From NCBI GenBank assembly GCA_910577105.1, contig CAJTMB010000015.1, forward strand, positions 6,644 through 70,643: a stretch of 64,000 bases of DNA, in the 5' to 3' direction. Positions 37,307 through 45,680 of this stretch are shown in pieces (the stretch's first letter is position 1; each line of letters opens with the position of its first letter). The notes beneath the pieces were generated by a model. The model was given only the letters and a program-made list of their open reading frames with translations, ran no database searches and had not been told where the DNA came from. The position numbers and the translations under genes were made by a program. This DNA comes from an uncultured Lachnospiraceae bacterium. Lineage in GTDB: Bacteria > Bacillota > Clostridia > Lachnospirales > Lachnospiraceae.

Positions 37307-38401
37307 TTAATATTCTCCCGTTTCCCTGAAAATATCTCTCATTCCATCCGTCATGGAAATCGTGCCTTCCTTATCCACAAACAAGGCCTCCGCACCATAA
37401 CTTTTTACCAGTTCCATTCCTTCTTCCTTTCCCAGCACAAAACATGCCGTGGAAAGTGCGTCGCTCAGCACACCGCTTTGACACAGGACCGTAACGCTCC
37501 TAATACCGCTGTCCGCGGGATACCCGGTGGCCGGGTCTAAAATATGGTGGTATCTTACACCATCCACCATAACATAACGCTCGTAATCTCCAGAAGTGGA
37601 TACACACCACTGCCCCTTCAAAGAAAGCGTTCCTATCATGGAAGAGGTATCCTCCGGATTTATAATTCCTACCTGCCAAGGCGTATTGTCCGGTTTCTTT
37701 CCGTATGTGAGGATGCTTCCCCCCACTGATATCACCGCGCCATATACCTCTTTTTCCTCCAGAAACACTGCAATCCTGTCACACGCAAGACCTTTGCCCA
37801 CCGCCCCCAAATCAAGGCTCATCCCCTCCGAAAGGCTGATGCCGCCATTTTCCATCACGACTTTTTCATATCCCGTGTTTTGCAATGCCTGTGCAATTTT
37901 TTCCTTGTCCGGAATCACAGCGTCCGCCTGTTCTCCGGCAGCCCACTCATCAATATTCCACAATTGTACCACAGGTCCCACCGTAAAATCAAAGGCGCCG
38001 CCGCTTTTTTGGGAAACTTCCAGCAAGGTAATTAAATCTTCATATAATTTATCGGAAACCATCACCGGTTCCCCGCGCCCTGCTGCCGCATTGATTTTGG
38101 CAGCCTCAGTATCCGGAAGCCTCCAGGACAACTCCGACTTCTCCAGCGTCTCAATAATATATTCCACTTCCGCGGTAATATCTTCTTCCCTTGTATATAT
38201 GCTCTGCCGGATAACAGTTCCCATAGCGGTATCCAGCGCTTCATATCTTGGCACACGTGCCCCACACCCTGCCGCAAACAAAATACCCATAAAACAGGCA
38301 AATACTGCCGGCGCCACTTTCCGTAGACACCCGGAAGCCATACTTCTTTTTTCTTTGCAGCCATTTCGGATTTGCAAACTTTTTTCTGCTCCTGTCTTCA
38401 T
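37307..38401 (-). CDS. apbE: FAD:protein FMN transferase ApbE (lipoprotein)
   Basis: This protein of about 364 residues starts best at 38401 (MKTGAEKSL, AAGGACAG upstream). A lipoprotein signal (VFACFMGILFAAGC) follows. The enzyme core shows AMGTVI, DLGAVGKGLACDRIA and HHILDPATGYP. ApbE attaches FMN to Thr in Rnf/Nqr subunits at the outer membrane face. The divergent genes for a NusG-II-like protein and a Gx transporter suggest an electron-transfer setting. Confidence 0.92.
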   Translation of the reverse strand: MKTGAEKSLQIRNGCKEKRSMASGCLRKVAPAVFACFMGILFAAGCGARVPRYEALDTAMGTVIRQSIYTREEDITAEVEYIIETLEKSELSWRLPDTEAAKINAAAGRGEPVMVSDKLYEDLITLLEVSQKSGGAFDFTVGPVVQLWNIDEWAAGEQADAVIPDKEKIAQALQNTGYEKVVMENGGISLSEGMSLDLGAVGKGLACDRIAVFLEEKEVYGAVISVGGSILTYGKKPDNTPWQVGIINPEDTSSMIGTLSLKGQWCVSTSGDYERYVMVDGVRYHHILDPATGYPADSGIRSVTVLCQSGVLSDALSTACFVLGKEEGMELVKSYGAEALFVDKEGTISMTDGMRDIFRETGEY

Positions 38402-38478
38402 TTCATCTGTCCTTTTTGATATACTGGTAATTATACCAAAAAGAAACCGGTAACACAAACATATTAAAAGGAAATGCA

Positions 38479-38901
38479 ATGATAACACATGTTACAAAAT
38501 CAAAAAACCCGGTTTTCCGGGCAATTTTACTATCTGTTTTTCTGATTTTGCTTTTTGCCGCTTCCCTTTTGTATCTTTTTGCGGCCCGCAGCCCCCATAC
38601 AGGCAGATTGACAGCCCGTATTTACCAAAACGGAACGCTGCTTACTACTATTGACCTTTCCACTGTTACGGAAGCTTACTCTTTTACGGTAAATTCCCCG
38701 GACGGCGGTCACAATACCATAGAGGTAAAGCCCGGTGCAGTTGGCATTAAAGAAGCCGACTGCCCGGACAGGCTATGCGTTTCCATGGGATACGCGGACT
38801 CTTCCCTGCTGCCAATCGTCTGCCTGCCCCACGGTCTTGTGATTGAAATAGAGGAACAAGCGGCAGCACCGGACACTTTGCCGGATGCCCTCAGCTATTA
38901 A
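38479..38901 (+). CDS. NusG domain II-containing membrane-anchored protein
   Basis: This 140-residue protein has one N-terminal membrane segment (about 15-37) and a small beta domain like NusG domain II, with Cys residues in CPDRLC and in IVCLPHGLVIEI. Such genes often accompany Gx transporters and ApbE in Firmicutes. The function is not known. Divergent from apbE, with a 77-bp promoter gap. Confidence 0.8.
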   Translation: MITHVTKSKNPVFRAILLSVFLILLFAASLLYLFAARSPHTGRLTARIYQNGTLLTTIDLSTVTEAYSFTVNSPDGGHNTIEVKPGAVGIKEADCPDRLCVSMGYADSSLLPIVCLPHGLVIEIEEQAAAPDTLPDALSY

Positions 38902-38915
38902 AAAGGAGGATTAGC

Positions 38916-39419
38916 ATGTCTGTCAAAAAATTAGCCACCTTATCTGTTTTTACGGTAATTGCACTCACTATTTTTGTGGCGGAAAGCGCCATCCCCAACC
39001 CAGTCCCCATCCCCGGCATCAAGCTTGGGCTCGCCAATATCGTGACATTGCTTTTGCTGATGAATTTCACCCCTGCGGAAACTTTCTGGGTGCTTCTGGC
39101 CCGCATCCTGCTGTCCTCCGTATTTTCAGGTCAAATCGTCACCCTGTTCTACAGCCTCTGCGGCGGCATCCTGTGCTTTGCCGCCATGTATGTGATAAAC
39201 CGTTTTTTATGCGCACGCTTTGTCTTCATCACCAGCATCTTTGGCGCCCTGTTCCACAATATCGGCCAAATCCTGGTTGCCTACGCCACAACCCGCACCA
39301 CCGGCATCTTTGTCTACCTGCCGTTTTTGACAGTGAGCGGCATCATAACCGGGCTGTTTACGGGGCTTTGCGCTTATTATGCGCAAAAATACCTGATGCC
39401 GCATGTGAAAAAACTATGA
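38916..39419 (+). CDS. Gx transporter family protein (heptaprenyl diphosphate synthase component I-like)
   Basis: This 167-residue polytopic protein has about five membrane segments and the pattern AIPNPVPIPGIKLGLANIVT typical of the family. Its annotated role as HepS component I is doubtful; a small-molecule carrier, perhaps for flavin or a redox cofactor, is more likely. AAAAGGAGG precedes its ATG, 15 bp after the NusG-II-like gene. Confidence 0.82.
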   Translation: MSVKKLATLSVFTVIALTIFVAESAIPNPVPIPGIKLGLANIVTLLLLMNFTPAETFWVLLARILLSSVFSGQIVTLFYSLCGGILCFAAMYVINRFLCARFVFITSIFGALFHNIGQILVAYATTRTTGIFVYLPFLTVSGIITGLFTGLCAYYAQKYLMPHVKKL

Positions 39420-39944
39420 GGAAGGTGAAACACTTAGTTCGTATTGATATTCTAACCTCTCTTCGTCTGAAGATTTGTTTTTTCTGCCGCCATGGATGCC
39501 CGTCCGAATCATCCCGAGTTTTTCCATGATTTTATAGGACGCAATATTTTCCGAATCACAATGCGCAATGAAATGCTTGATTGGAAGATGCTTTACGGCA
39601 TACTCCTGCAAAGCCTTTGCCGCTTCATATGCAATTCCCTGTCCCCAGTACTCTTTACTTATAATCCACCCCAATTCACCGGACATATCGTCATTCAGAT
39701 AGATACTCACCGCTCCTATCTGTTTACCTTTATAGATAACGGCAAACTCATAAAATGACGGCGCATCACTTTTCCATTCCTCTTCCACCCCTTGCAGGAA
39801 AGCTGCCGTTTCTTCGATTGAATCATTTGGCAGATGCACCATGTATTTGGTATTTTCGTAATCGGAGGCATATTGATGTACCGTTTGTAAGTGCCTGCTT
39901 CCTAACGGCTCTAAAAGAAGCCTTTCTGTATTTATCGTTATCAT
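39414..39944 (-). CDS. GNAT-family acetyltransferase (RimJ/RimL type)
   Basis: This 176-residue protein has the RimJ-like start ITINTERLLLEPLGSRHLQ and a core with LGWIISKEYWGQGIAYEAAKAL (acetyl-CoA loop) and CDSENIASYKIMEKLGM. It may acetylate ribosomal proteins, small molecules or drugs. It overlaps the convergent Gx gene by 6 bp and follows the broken GNAT gene. Confidence 0.88.
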   Translation of the reverse strand: MITINTERLLLEPLGSRHLQTVHQYASDYENTKYMVHLPNDSIEETAAFLQGVEEEWKSDAPSFYEFAVIYKGKQIGAVSIYLNDDMSGELGWIISKEYWGQGIAYEAAKALQEYAVKHLPIKHFIAHCDSENIASYKIMEKLGMIRTGIHGGRKNKSSDEERLEYQYELSVSPSS

Positions 39945-39962
39945 GGTTTTCCCTTCTTTTTT

Positions 39963-40343
39963 CTATAATAATAGTTCCATGGTTCCGACAGTATAGTTTA
40001 CTTTGTCAAACCTGTCCAGTTTAATAGTGCAAAAACCCATTTTCCCATACCAATTCCGCAACGGGATATTATCATGCACCATTCCCAAAACTATTCTGTC
40101 ACATTTCCTTCGTTTGGCTTCTTCTCTGGCAAACTGCATGAGTCTGTTTCCGAATCCGTTATTGCGGTATGCAGGAAGTATCACGATATCATTCAGGTGC
40201 ATTTTGTATTCTTCCTGAAACATAGATAAAAAACCGACTGCTTCCTCACCATGTACATACGCATACATAAGACAGCCGCTATTGTATTCTTCCAAAAGAA
40301 TACAATACGGCAGACGCGTCCTTCCTCTATACGGACAATTCGA
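39963..40343 (-). pseudogene. C-terminal part of split GNAT acetyltransferase
   Basis: The frame is open from about 40343 to 39963. It reads NCPYRGRTRLPYCILLEEYN, then a GNAT core with LPAYRNNGFGNRLMQFA and GMVHDNIPLRNWYGKMGF. Its missing first 32 residues (MIKPIKKDDLQKC to FGMTE) are found at 44132-44037. The joined protein would be about 158 residues, normal for this group. A 3.7-kb insert separates the two parts. A TTG at 40295 with weak context could start a short product, but it would lack the first core strand. Confidence 0.85.
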
Positions 40344-40601
40344 ACTCTTCCCGAGGTTTTTATCGGCAACTCATAAATGCTGATATTCTCTGCATTTTGG
40401 GCACTTCTATTTCGCTAAATATCGCTCTTTTCGCATCGTTTTCAATACTTTTAGTAGCAAATTAGTTGCAGTATCTGCACCGTTAATTTTCCATCGGCAT
40501 GATATAATCTACTTTTTTATTACTCACAACGAATAAATTCCTGCGGCTGTCAGGTTATCTATTATGCCTACTGCCACAGCTAAAACAAAAGGAGCAATAC
40601 C

Positions 40602-40982
40602 ATGAGCAATCAACATAAAAATCCAACTATCAGCTTCAGAATTTCTGATGCTGAACGCAAACAAATCGAAGCACGTATTCTTGTCAGCGGAATGAAGAAA
40701 CAAGATTACTTCGTCCGTTCCTGCATATACAACCGCATCTGTGTTGTTGGCAAAAAAGAAACTATATATCCGCTGGTACAGACTGTAAATGCACTGTATC
40801 TGCAATTATTAGAAATGCAGAAAGCATTTACCTCAACCAATGCCACTCCTGATACACTACCTTCTTCAGAAACCATCCATGAATTACAAACCAAATACAC
40901 CAATATGCTTACCGCTATTATTGACTTATTAGATGGTGCTAAATATCTGTGGGAAGGAGACTGTCATGAACAACAATCTTAA
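40602..40982 (+). CDS. MobC-like relaxosome accessory protein
   Basis: This 126-residue protein has an N-terminal ribbon-helix-helix pattern (TISFRISDAERKQIEARI; GMKKQDYFVRSCIYN) like MobC and related plasmid mobilisation proteins. The C-terminal half is helical. AAAGGAGCAATACC precedes the ATG. No relaxase lies beside it, so it looks like a stranded mobilisation gene. Confidence 0.6.
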   Translation: MSNQHKNPTISFRISDAERKQIEARILVSGMKKQDYFVRSCIYNRICVVGKKETIYPLVQTVNALYLQLLEMQKAFTSTNATPDTLPSSETIHELQTKYTNMLTAIIDLLDGAKYLWEGDCHEQQS

Positions 40983-41217
40983 TTTCCAGTTCGGGATGTA
41001 CGAACCTGCTACAGATAGCATCATCATCAATACTGGCAAAAATTGCTTTCTTGTTATCCGTTGCAAGGAATGTAATTCCTCTGTCATCTTTGATGATCCG
41101 ACTGATATTGTATATCTGTACCGGTTAGCAGAAGATTCTCCGCTTACTTATGCCAAACTTGCTCTGATAGAAAACGGCTTGCAGGATTATGTGGATGCGA
41201 TGAATGAATTTAATTAA
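40966..41217 (+). CDS. Small protein often paired with MobC-like genes
   Basis: This 83-residue protein (MNNNLNFQFGMYEPATDSI start) has two Cys in CKECNSS. Its ATG lies inside the end of the MobC-like gene with GGAAGGAGACTGTC upstream, so the two are coupled. I know no function; similar proteins occur in clostridial mobile elements. Confidence 0.6.
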   Translation: MNNNLNFQFGMYEPATDSIIINTGKNCFLVIRCKECNSSVIFDDPTDIVYLYRLAEDSPLTYAKLALIENGLQDYVDAMNEFN

Positions 41218-41258
41218 TTGTTCCCAAATTGAGGAAACATTTTTCCTTTGCAGTCTCA

Positions 41259-41306
41259 TCTTAGTCGCACCAGTCTCATAGTCATTTGAGATTGATCCGA
41301 CTAAGA
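41259..41306. terminator. Stem-loop between convergent genes
   Basis: TCTTAGTCG and CGACTAAGA form a perfect 9-bp outer stem, with GTCTCA and TGAGAT inside. Placed between two convergent genes, it fits a shared terminator. Confidence 0.55.
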
Positions 41307-41307
41307 T

Positions 41308-41625
41308 TTACCATTTCTCTACTATATATTTCACTGCCTCTTTTAATTCATCGCTAAATACCTCCAAATCATCCAACAATATAACCCCATCCAAAACTAA
41401 ACTTACAACATTATTTATCGCAGTTGAGCGCCTCATATCAATTATAACACCTGGCGATTTTTTATCTTGCTTGATACGTTTTTCCAGTTCCCAGAATTTA
41501 ACGGACGCACTTTTTTCATTTTGCAAAAGAGCTATGTATTCCATCTCCAATCGTTCCATGTAACGTTCCTGCCAGTCTGGTATATTTTTTCGGAATATTT
41601 TCCAATCGTGCTCTGATATTTGCAT
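41308..41625 (-). CDS. Small helical protein of unknown function
   Basis: This 105-residue protein (MQISEHDWKIFRKNIPDWQE start) is helical and charged. Similar small proteins occur in clostridial accessory regions with no known role. The upstream region holds a 24-bp direct repeat (41657-41680, 41741-41764) that may regulate it. Confidence 0.55.
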   Translation of the reverse strand: MQISEHDWKIFRKNIPDWQERYMERLEMEYIALLQNEKSASVKFWELEKRIKQDKKSPGVIIDMRRSTAINNVVSLVLDGVILLDDLEVFSDELKEAVKYIVEKW

Positions 41626-41656
41626 TCCTCTATAACTCCTTCCTTATACCACAAAG

Positions 41657-41764
41657 AATGTCACTTCCTTATCACCTCGTCATTAATCTAAAATGTTATA
41701 ATTATCAATTTATCAGTTTTTCACAGGAAGCGACATCGCAAATGTCACTTCCTTGTCACCTCGT
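41657..41764. repeat. Two near-identical 24-bp direct repeats
   Basis: 41657-41680 and 41741-41764 differ at one base (AATGTCACTTCCTTRTCACC core). A third partial copy TGTCACTTCCT overlaps the end of the AlbA_2 gene at 41765-41775, and an inverted GGAAGCGACAT lies between. They may be operators. Confidence 0.8.
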
Positions 41765-41773
41765 TGTCACTTC

Positions 41774-43162
41774 CTATTTTAACTTCCATAGTCCTTCTTT
41801 TTTATCATACATTAAAAAGACTTTTTTCTTTATCTCCTGCACATCACGTAATACCGTTCTCCTTGTGACATCCAATTTTGCAGCAATGTCGTCTACACTT
41901 ACTTTCTGATTTTCACAAATCATATCATAAACAAGCTGTTCTCTTTCTGTTAGTTCAATTTCCATCTCGACTTGCTTAACAGCCTCTTTCGTTAACGGAA
42001 TTGCTATTCTGAAAACATCTGCTTCATATAATTCCGGATTACCGCCTCCGGAATATATAGGTGTATATTTGTACAAATTCTTCACTCCAGAGCCAATCGT
42101 ATCTGACCTTCCCAATGCAGTAAAGAAATTGGCAATCAAAGGATTCTTAGGATATGGTGTAAATTCATCACTTAATATATTCCCCTGTCTTCTAGGTCTA
42201 CACCAGTTTTCCGTTCTTAACCAGTCCTTTTCAATAATCAATTTTGCCGGATAAGCACTGGAAAAATCCCTATGAACAAGAATATTTGAAACAACTTCTC
42301 TGGCAATAACATCTCTAATGCTTGTACTTACATTATCTATGAGGCAAAACTTATCCGAAGTATGCTTTGCAATAAATTCCATTAATTTATCGTAGCTTTC
42401 GATAAGATTTGTGTTAACCTGTAACCGATCATCATATCTATCCACATTTTCAACTCGGTAAATTGCATCTGTCACATATCCGGATACACAGGAGCGAATA
42501 ACCTCATCCTTTCCAAACAGCATAATTGCCGCTAAATTGTAACCTTTTTCACCTGTTACAAGATTTTTCTCATACAGACCGGCACTTATCATAATTTCAC
42601 GATCCGTCATTTTCAGCCATTCATGCTGAGCATTCTTGTTTTCTACTAATCTTCTGACTCTCGGCATAAGATCCATTCGCAAATCATCTTCCGTAGCATA
42701 AGGAAATAATTTATTTTCTGAAAATGCTCCTGTCTTGCGAGCATACATATTTTCCATCTGAATAGGCGAATCAGTAATATCAAAATCCCCCTCATCATTT
42801 CTGTCGTATACTCTTCCAGAACATCTAATAACTGTTGATGCCGGCGGAATATATGTCCAAAGCAACAATTTCCCTTCATATTCAAATTCTTCTATCTGTA
42901 CATAAAGCGTAGGTGAAATCTTATTTGTATTATTTAGCTGTGAAACAAAATTCCTCTTCATATCCTTTGCGGCATTACGGTTTACTCCGACAGGAATACC
43001 ACCATCTTTCACTCCCATAATAATCCATCCACCATATCGGTTTGAAAATGATGATACTGTTTCATAAACTGATTCACTAATCTCATTAGTGCTAGATTTA
43101 TATTCTATGGTTATTTTTTCATCCTTAGCAGATAGAAGTTCTTTCATTTTTTCTGTGGTCAT
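41774..43162 (-). CDS. AlbA_2/Schlafen-type ATP-binding transcriptional regulator
   Basis: This 462-residue protein starts at 43162 (MTTEKMKELL) with GGAGGCGATATA upstream. Residues 10-135 are an AlbA_2 (AAA_4) domain (ITIEYKSSTNE; RYGGWIIMGVKDGG). The middle is an ATP-binding C-terminal domain of this family (DVIAREVVSNILVHRDFS). The end is a winged helix (VSVDDIAAKLDVTRRTVLRDV). Such proteins are regulators, at times linked with defence islands. Confidence 0.8.
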   Translation of the reverse strand: MTTEKMKELLSAKDEKITIEYKSSTNEISESVYETVSSFSNRYGGWIIMGVKDGGIPVGVNRNAAKDMKRNFVSQLNNTNKISPTLYVQIEEFEYEGKLLLWTYIPPASTVIRCSGRVYDRNDEGDFDITDSPIQMENMYARKTGAFSENKLFPYATEDDLRMDLMPRVRRLVENKNAQHEWLKMTDREIMISAGLYEKNLVTGEKGYNLAAIMLFGKDEVIRSCVSGYVTDAIYRVENVDRYDDRLQVNTNLIESYDKLMEFIAKHTSDKFCLIDNVSTSIRDVIAREVVSNILVHRDFSSAYPAKLIIEKDWLRTENWCRPRRQGNILSDEFTPYPKNPLIANFFTALGRSDTIGSGVKNLYKYTPIYSGGGNPELYEADVFRIAIPLTKEAVKQVEMEIELTEREQLVYDMICENQKVSVDDIAAKLDVTRRTVLRDVQEIKKKVFLMYDKKEGLWKLK

Positions 43163-43477
43163 TATATCGCCTCCAATACATGCCATTTTAATAACATTAT
43201 GTCAAACGCAAAACCTATTACAGAATTACCTATTAAGCGTTATATTCAACTTAATCCGCATCCAATTTAACACATACAGTATCTATTTCTTTTTATAGCA
43301 ATTAATTCTATTAATAATTTCACTCAAAGTTGCTTTTGTATACTCAATATAAATATCCTTATATTCTCTAACAACAAATCAAGTTTATCTATATAGTCGG
43401 ATCCTGCTCTTCTCGCAGATTTCTCCCCAAGATTAGCAGTAATATCTTCTTCATGTATATTATTACATCTCTAATGG
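43163..43477. other. AT-rich gap, no gene seen
   Basis: About 315 bp between the AlbA_2 gene and the Mrr-like gene. I see only the AlbA_2 ribosome site near 43168 and no clear frame, hairpin or repeat. Confidence 0.5.
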
Positions 43478-43912
43478 CTATTCAAAATAAGAATTATCTA
43501 CTTTATATATTTTCAAGCTCTGTTGACTTACAATTCCTACTTCATATTTAACCATCAATCTAGTTAACATTTCTCCGTCAATTAATTTCAAACTTTTTTG
43601 TTGCTGGTGTTCTGCATACTCAATAGCCTCTCGGGTAAAACTTGATGTCGTAATAAATACTCCCTTTTGAATATTTTGCATTGCTCCTACGAAAGATTGT
43701 ATTTCTCGCCTGCCAACTGTATTGCCCGATGTGTACCTTTTTGCCTGAAGATAAATTAAACTCAACCCTAGCTTATCTTCATTAATTACTCCGTCTATTC
43801 CATTATCATGACTTCCACCAACAACAATTCCTGAATTTTTATCATATCCATACCCCATTTTCAACAGTAAATCCACAATTAACTTTTCAAAAAAAGCTGG
43901 CAGTTTTGCCAT
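43478..43912 (-). pseudogene. Mrr-type restriction endonuclease, N-terminal part missing
   Basis: The 144-residue frame is the Mrr catalytic domain: FFEKLIVDLLLKMGYG, HDNGIDGVINEDKLG and YLQAKRY (the D-QxK nuclease motif). The same frame stays open upstream to a stop at 44034-44036 and encodes further Mrr-like linker sequence with no ATG, so the gene is cut at the insert's end and has lost its N-terminal winged helix. Full Mrr enzymes are about 300 residues and cut methylated DNA. The short product may still fold but target recognition is lost. Confidence 0.75.
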
Positions 43913-44036
43913 GATATTATCAATGAGTTGTGAATATATATTCTCTAAGTGTTCATTATAGCATTCTTGTATCTTCTCTTCAGGTAATATTTCGTCATCT
44001 GTAATGCCCTTCTTTGAAACTTTAGATACTATATCA

Positions 44037-44132
44037 CTCAGTCATGCCAAATTGCACTGCAATATCTTCATAACCAAGTTTCATAATATCAAGGCATTTT
44101 TGTAAATCATCTTTTTTAATTGGTTTAATCAT
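44037..44132 (-). pseudogene. N-terminal part of split GNAT acetyltransferase
   Basis: ATG at 44132 begins MIKPIKKDDLQKCLDIMKLG and reaches FGMTE, followed at once by TGA. This is the missing start of the GNAT at 39963-40343. It follows the DUF402 gene by 39 bp in the same direction, so the original order was DUF402-GNAT-GNAT. Confidence 0.85.
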
Positions 44133-44171
44133 GTAATGTACCTCGCCCTGTTTGTTACGCAGCTCTTGATT

Positions 44172-44702
44172 TTATGGAAACATATTAAGCAGTTCCCTGA
44201 AGTACTCCTGAAATTTCCCGATATCTGACAATATTCCGTTTTGCAGCTTTTGAGAAGTTTCCAGTGCCCGATTGTATTGCAGTTCATTAATTTCACCGTT
44301 TTTGAGCGCTTCCTGCAATTCGTCCATATCATCTACGATAATATCTCCGTTTGGATAAAACACCAAATCCAAATATAAATCCCAAAAATAAGGAACGTTG
44401 TCGTCATCATAACCCTGTGTATCAATCATGTCTATATAGCAGACTTTCATTTCATAAGCATCATCCATCATTACCGTAATGCAATAGAACTCATTACTTG
44501 GCAGAATTGTCAGCCAGTGATAGCCGTTATCACATACCACCACATCTTTGTTATTGTATTTCCATATCTGCTTTTCAGAAACAGCGTTTATAGTCAATAG
44601 TCCCAGATACCCTTTTATTGTGGGTGTATCCACCTGCTTTCCGATTCTTTCTTTTGAAATTATGCATTTCCACTCATCATACATTAATCGGCATTTATAC
44701 AT
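44172..44702 (-). CDS. DUF402 family protein
   Basis: This 176-residue protein starts best at 44702 (MYKCRLMYDEWKC) with AAAGGA nine bases upstream. The DUF402 pattern is seen: WLTILP, YIDMID, then YFWDLYLDLVFYPNGDIIVDDMDELQ. Known members are nucleoside tri/diphosphatases or RNA-binding proteins related to FAU-1. A chromosomal gene, not part of the insert. Confidence 0.8.
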   Translation of the reverse strand: MYKCRLMYDEWKCIISKERIGKQVDTPTIKGYLGLLTINAVSEKQIWKYNNKDVVVCDNGYHWLTILPSNEFYCITVMMDDAYEMKVCYIDMIDTQGYDDDNVPYFWDLYLDLVFYPNGDIIVDDMDELQEALKNGEINELQYNRALETSQKLQNGILSDIGKFQEYFRELLNMFP

Positions 44703-45020
44703 TGGATGATTCCTTTCAAATCCCGGTTGAATATTGTAAAAAGGATGAAGCACCTTTACTCTTTTGGTGTCATACAATAGTGACAATCAGCGCTAAGAAT
44801 CGGCAATATGGCAGGCAGAAATCCAGATGTATAATTTGACAAAACAGGGATATACGCGTACATCAGTTTCTCCTGAAAATTTGCTTTTACGATTAAGTTT
44901 TTTCAAATCAGCCATTCCGGCATTCTATTTCTACTTTGTTGCCCTTAAAATCATTAAAACTTTCTAATCAGTATGATTCCGGAAAACGGCGGCTTTGGGA
45001 CAAATCAATAGTCTTATGCT
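44703..45020. other. Gap between DUF402 gene and phosphatase gene
   Basis: About 318 bp with no convincing frame or repeat. Confidence 0.5.
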
Positions 45021-45485
45021 TCAAAATGACAATTCTCCTTGTAAAAACTTCAAAAGGGCTTTACATCCTTCCTCTACATCTGCATAGGTCGTATCGAAAT
45101 CTCCTGTATACCACGGGTCTGCAATCGCCCTGCTGCTTTCTGCAAATTCCAGCAGTTTGTGTATCTTATGCTTTGGATCGCCTCCCACAATCCGCATCAT
45201 ATTGCGGATATTTGCATCATCCATTCCAATCAGGTAGTCATATTCCTCATAGTCACGCCTTGTCATCTGCCGCGCCCTGTGCTCCGCACACGGGATGCCC
45301 TTTTTTCTGAGAATATTCCTCGTTCCGTAATGAACGACATTGCCGATTTCTTCCGTGCTGGTGGCGGCGGAATCAATATAAAGAAAGGCTGTTAATCCAT
45401 GGGTGGCGGCTAAGTGTTTTAGGATGGATTCGGCCATGGGGGAGCGGCAGATGTTGCCGTGGCAAATAAATAATATTTTTACCAT
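45021..45485 (-). CDS. Low-molecular-weight protein tyrosine phosphatase, with element-supplied 5' end
   Basis: This 154-residue protein has the P-loop CHGNICRSP (C-x5-R-S) at residues 8-16 and the distal Asp in ADPWYTGDF. The ATG at 45485 (MVKILFICHGN) lies 11 bases after AAGGAG; the ATG at 45494 is too close to it. The first codons and the ribosome site lie on the element side of the attachment core at 45457-45466, so element B supplies the start of this host gene. Such phosphatases act on tyrosine- or arginine-phosphorylated proteins. Confidence 0.9.
   Translation of the reverse strand: MVKILFICHGNICRSPMAESILKHLAATHGLTAFLYIDSAATSTEEIGNVVHYGTRNILRKKGIPCAEHRARQMTRRDYEEYDYLIGMDDANIRNMMRIVGGDPKHKIHKLLEFAESSRAIADPWYTGDFDTTYADVEEGCKALLKFLQGELSF
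45457..45475. other. Attachment site, left end of element B, in the phosphatase gene
   Basis: CCGTGGCAAATAAATAATA matches 58596-58614 with one difference; the first ten bases are identical. On the coding strand it reads through the P-loop codons FICHG. This is the left junction of element B. Confidence 0.8.
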
Positions 45486-45506
45486 ACTTCTCATAACTCC
45501 TTATAT

Positions 45507-45604
45507 CTCGGTATATCTTGGTTTTTTCCCATGTTTTCAAGGTTTTTCCTCTGGCCCCAAAAACACGGTTCCTCGTATATCTTACCATAACTCGGTATAT
45601 CTTG
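45507..45604. repeat. Integrase arm-type repeats
   Basis: CTCGGTATATCTTG occurs at 45507-45520 and 45591-45604, with a variant CTCGTATATCTTA at 45572-45584. Their place between attachment core and integrase gene fits arm-binding sites. Confidence 0.6.
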
Positions 45605-45680
45605 TCCCCCAAAATGAGTAAAAAAGAAGTAAAATGGCCTCTTTTTTACTCACTCCAAAGGTAAAACCACCCATGCCCCC

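Larger units (their letters stand above)
40344..44036. mobile_element. Element A: 3.7-kb insert in a GNAT gene
   Basis: The two halves of a GNAT gene flank this DNA and rejoin in frame (FGMTE with NCPYRG). The insert holds a MobC-like gene, a short partner, two regulators or unknowns and a truncated Mrr-like gene whose frame runs up to the left junction. No recombinase or transposase is seen, so it is a remnant or relies on enzymes supplied from elsewhere. The exact ends are uncertain by a few bases; GAGT occurs at both. Confidence 0.8.
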
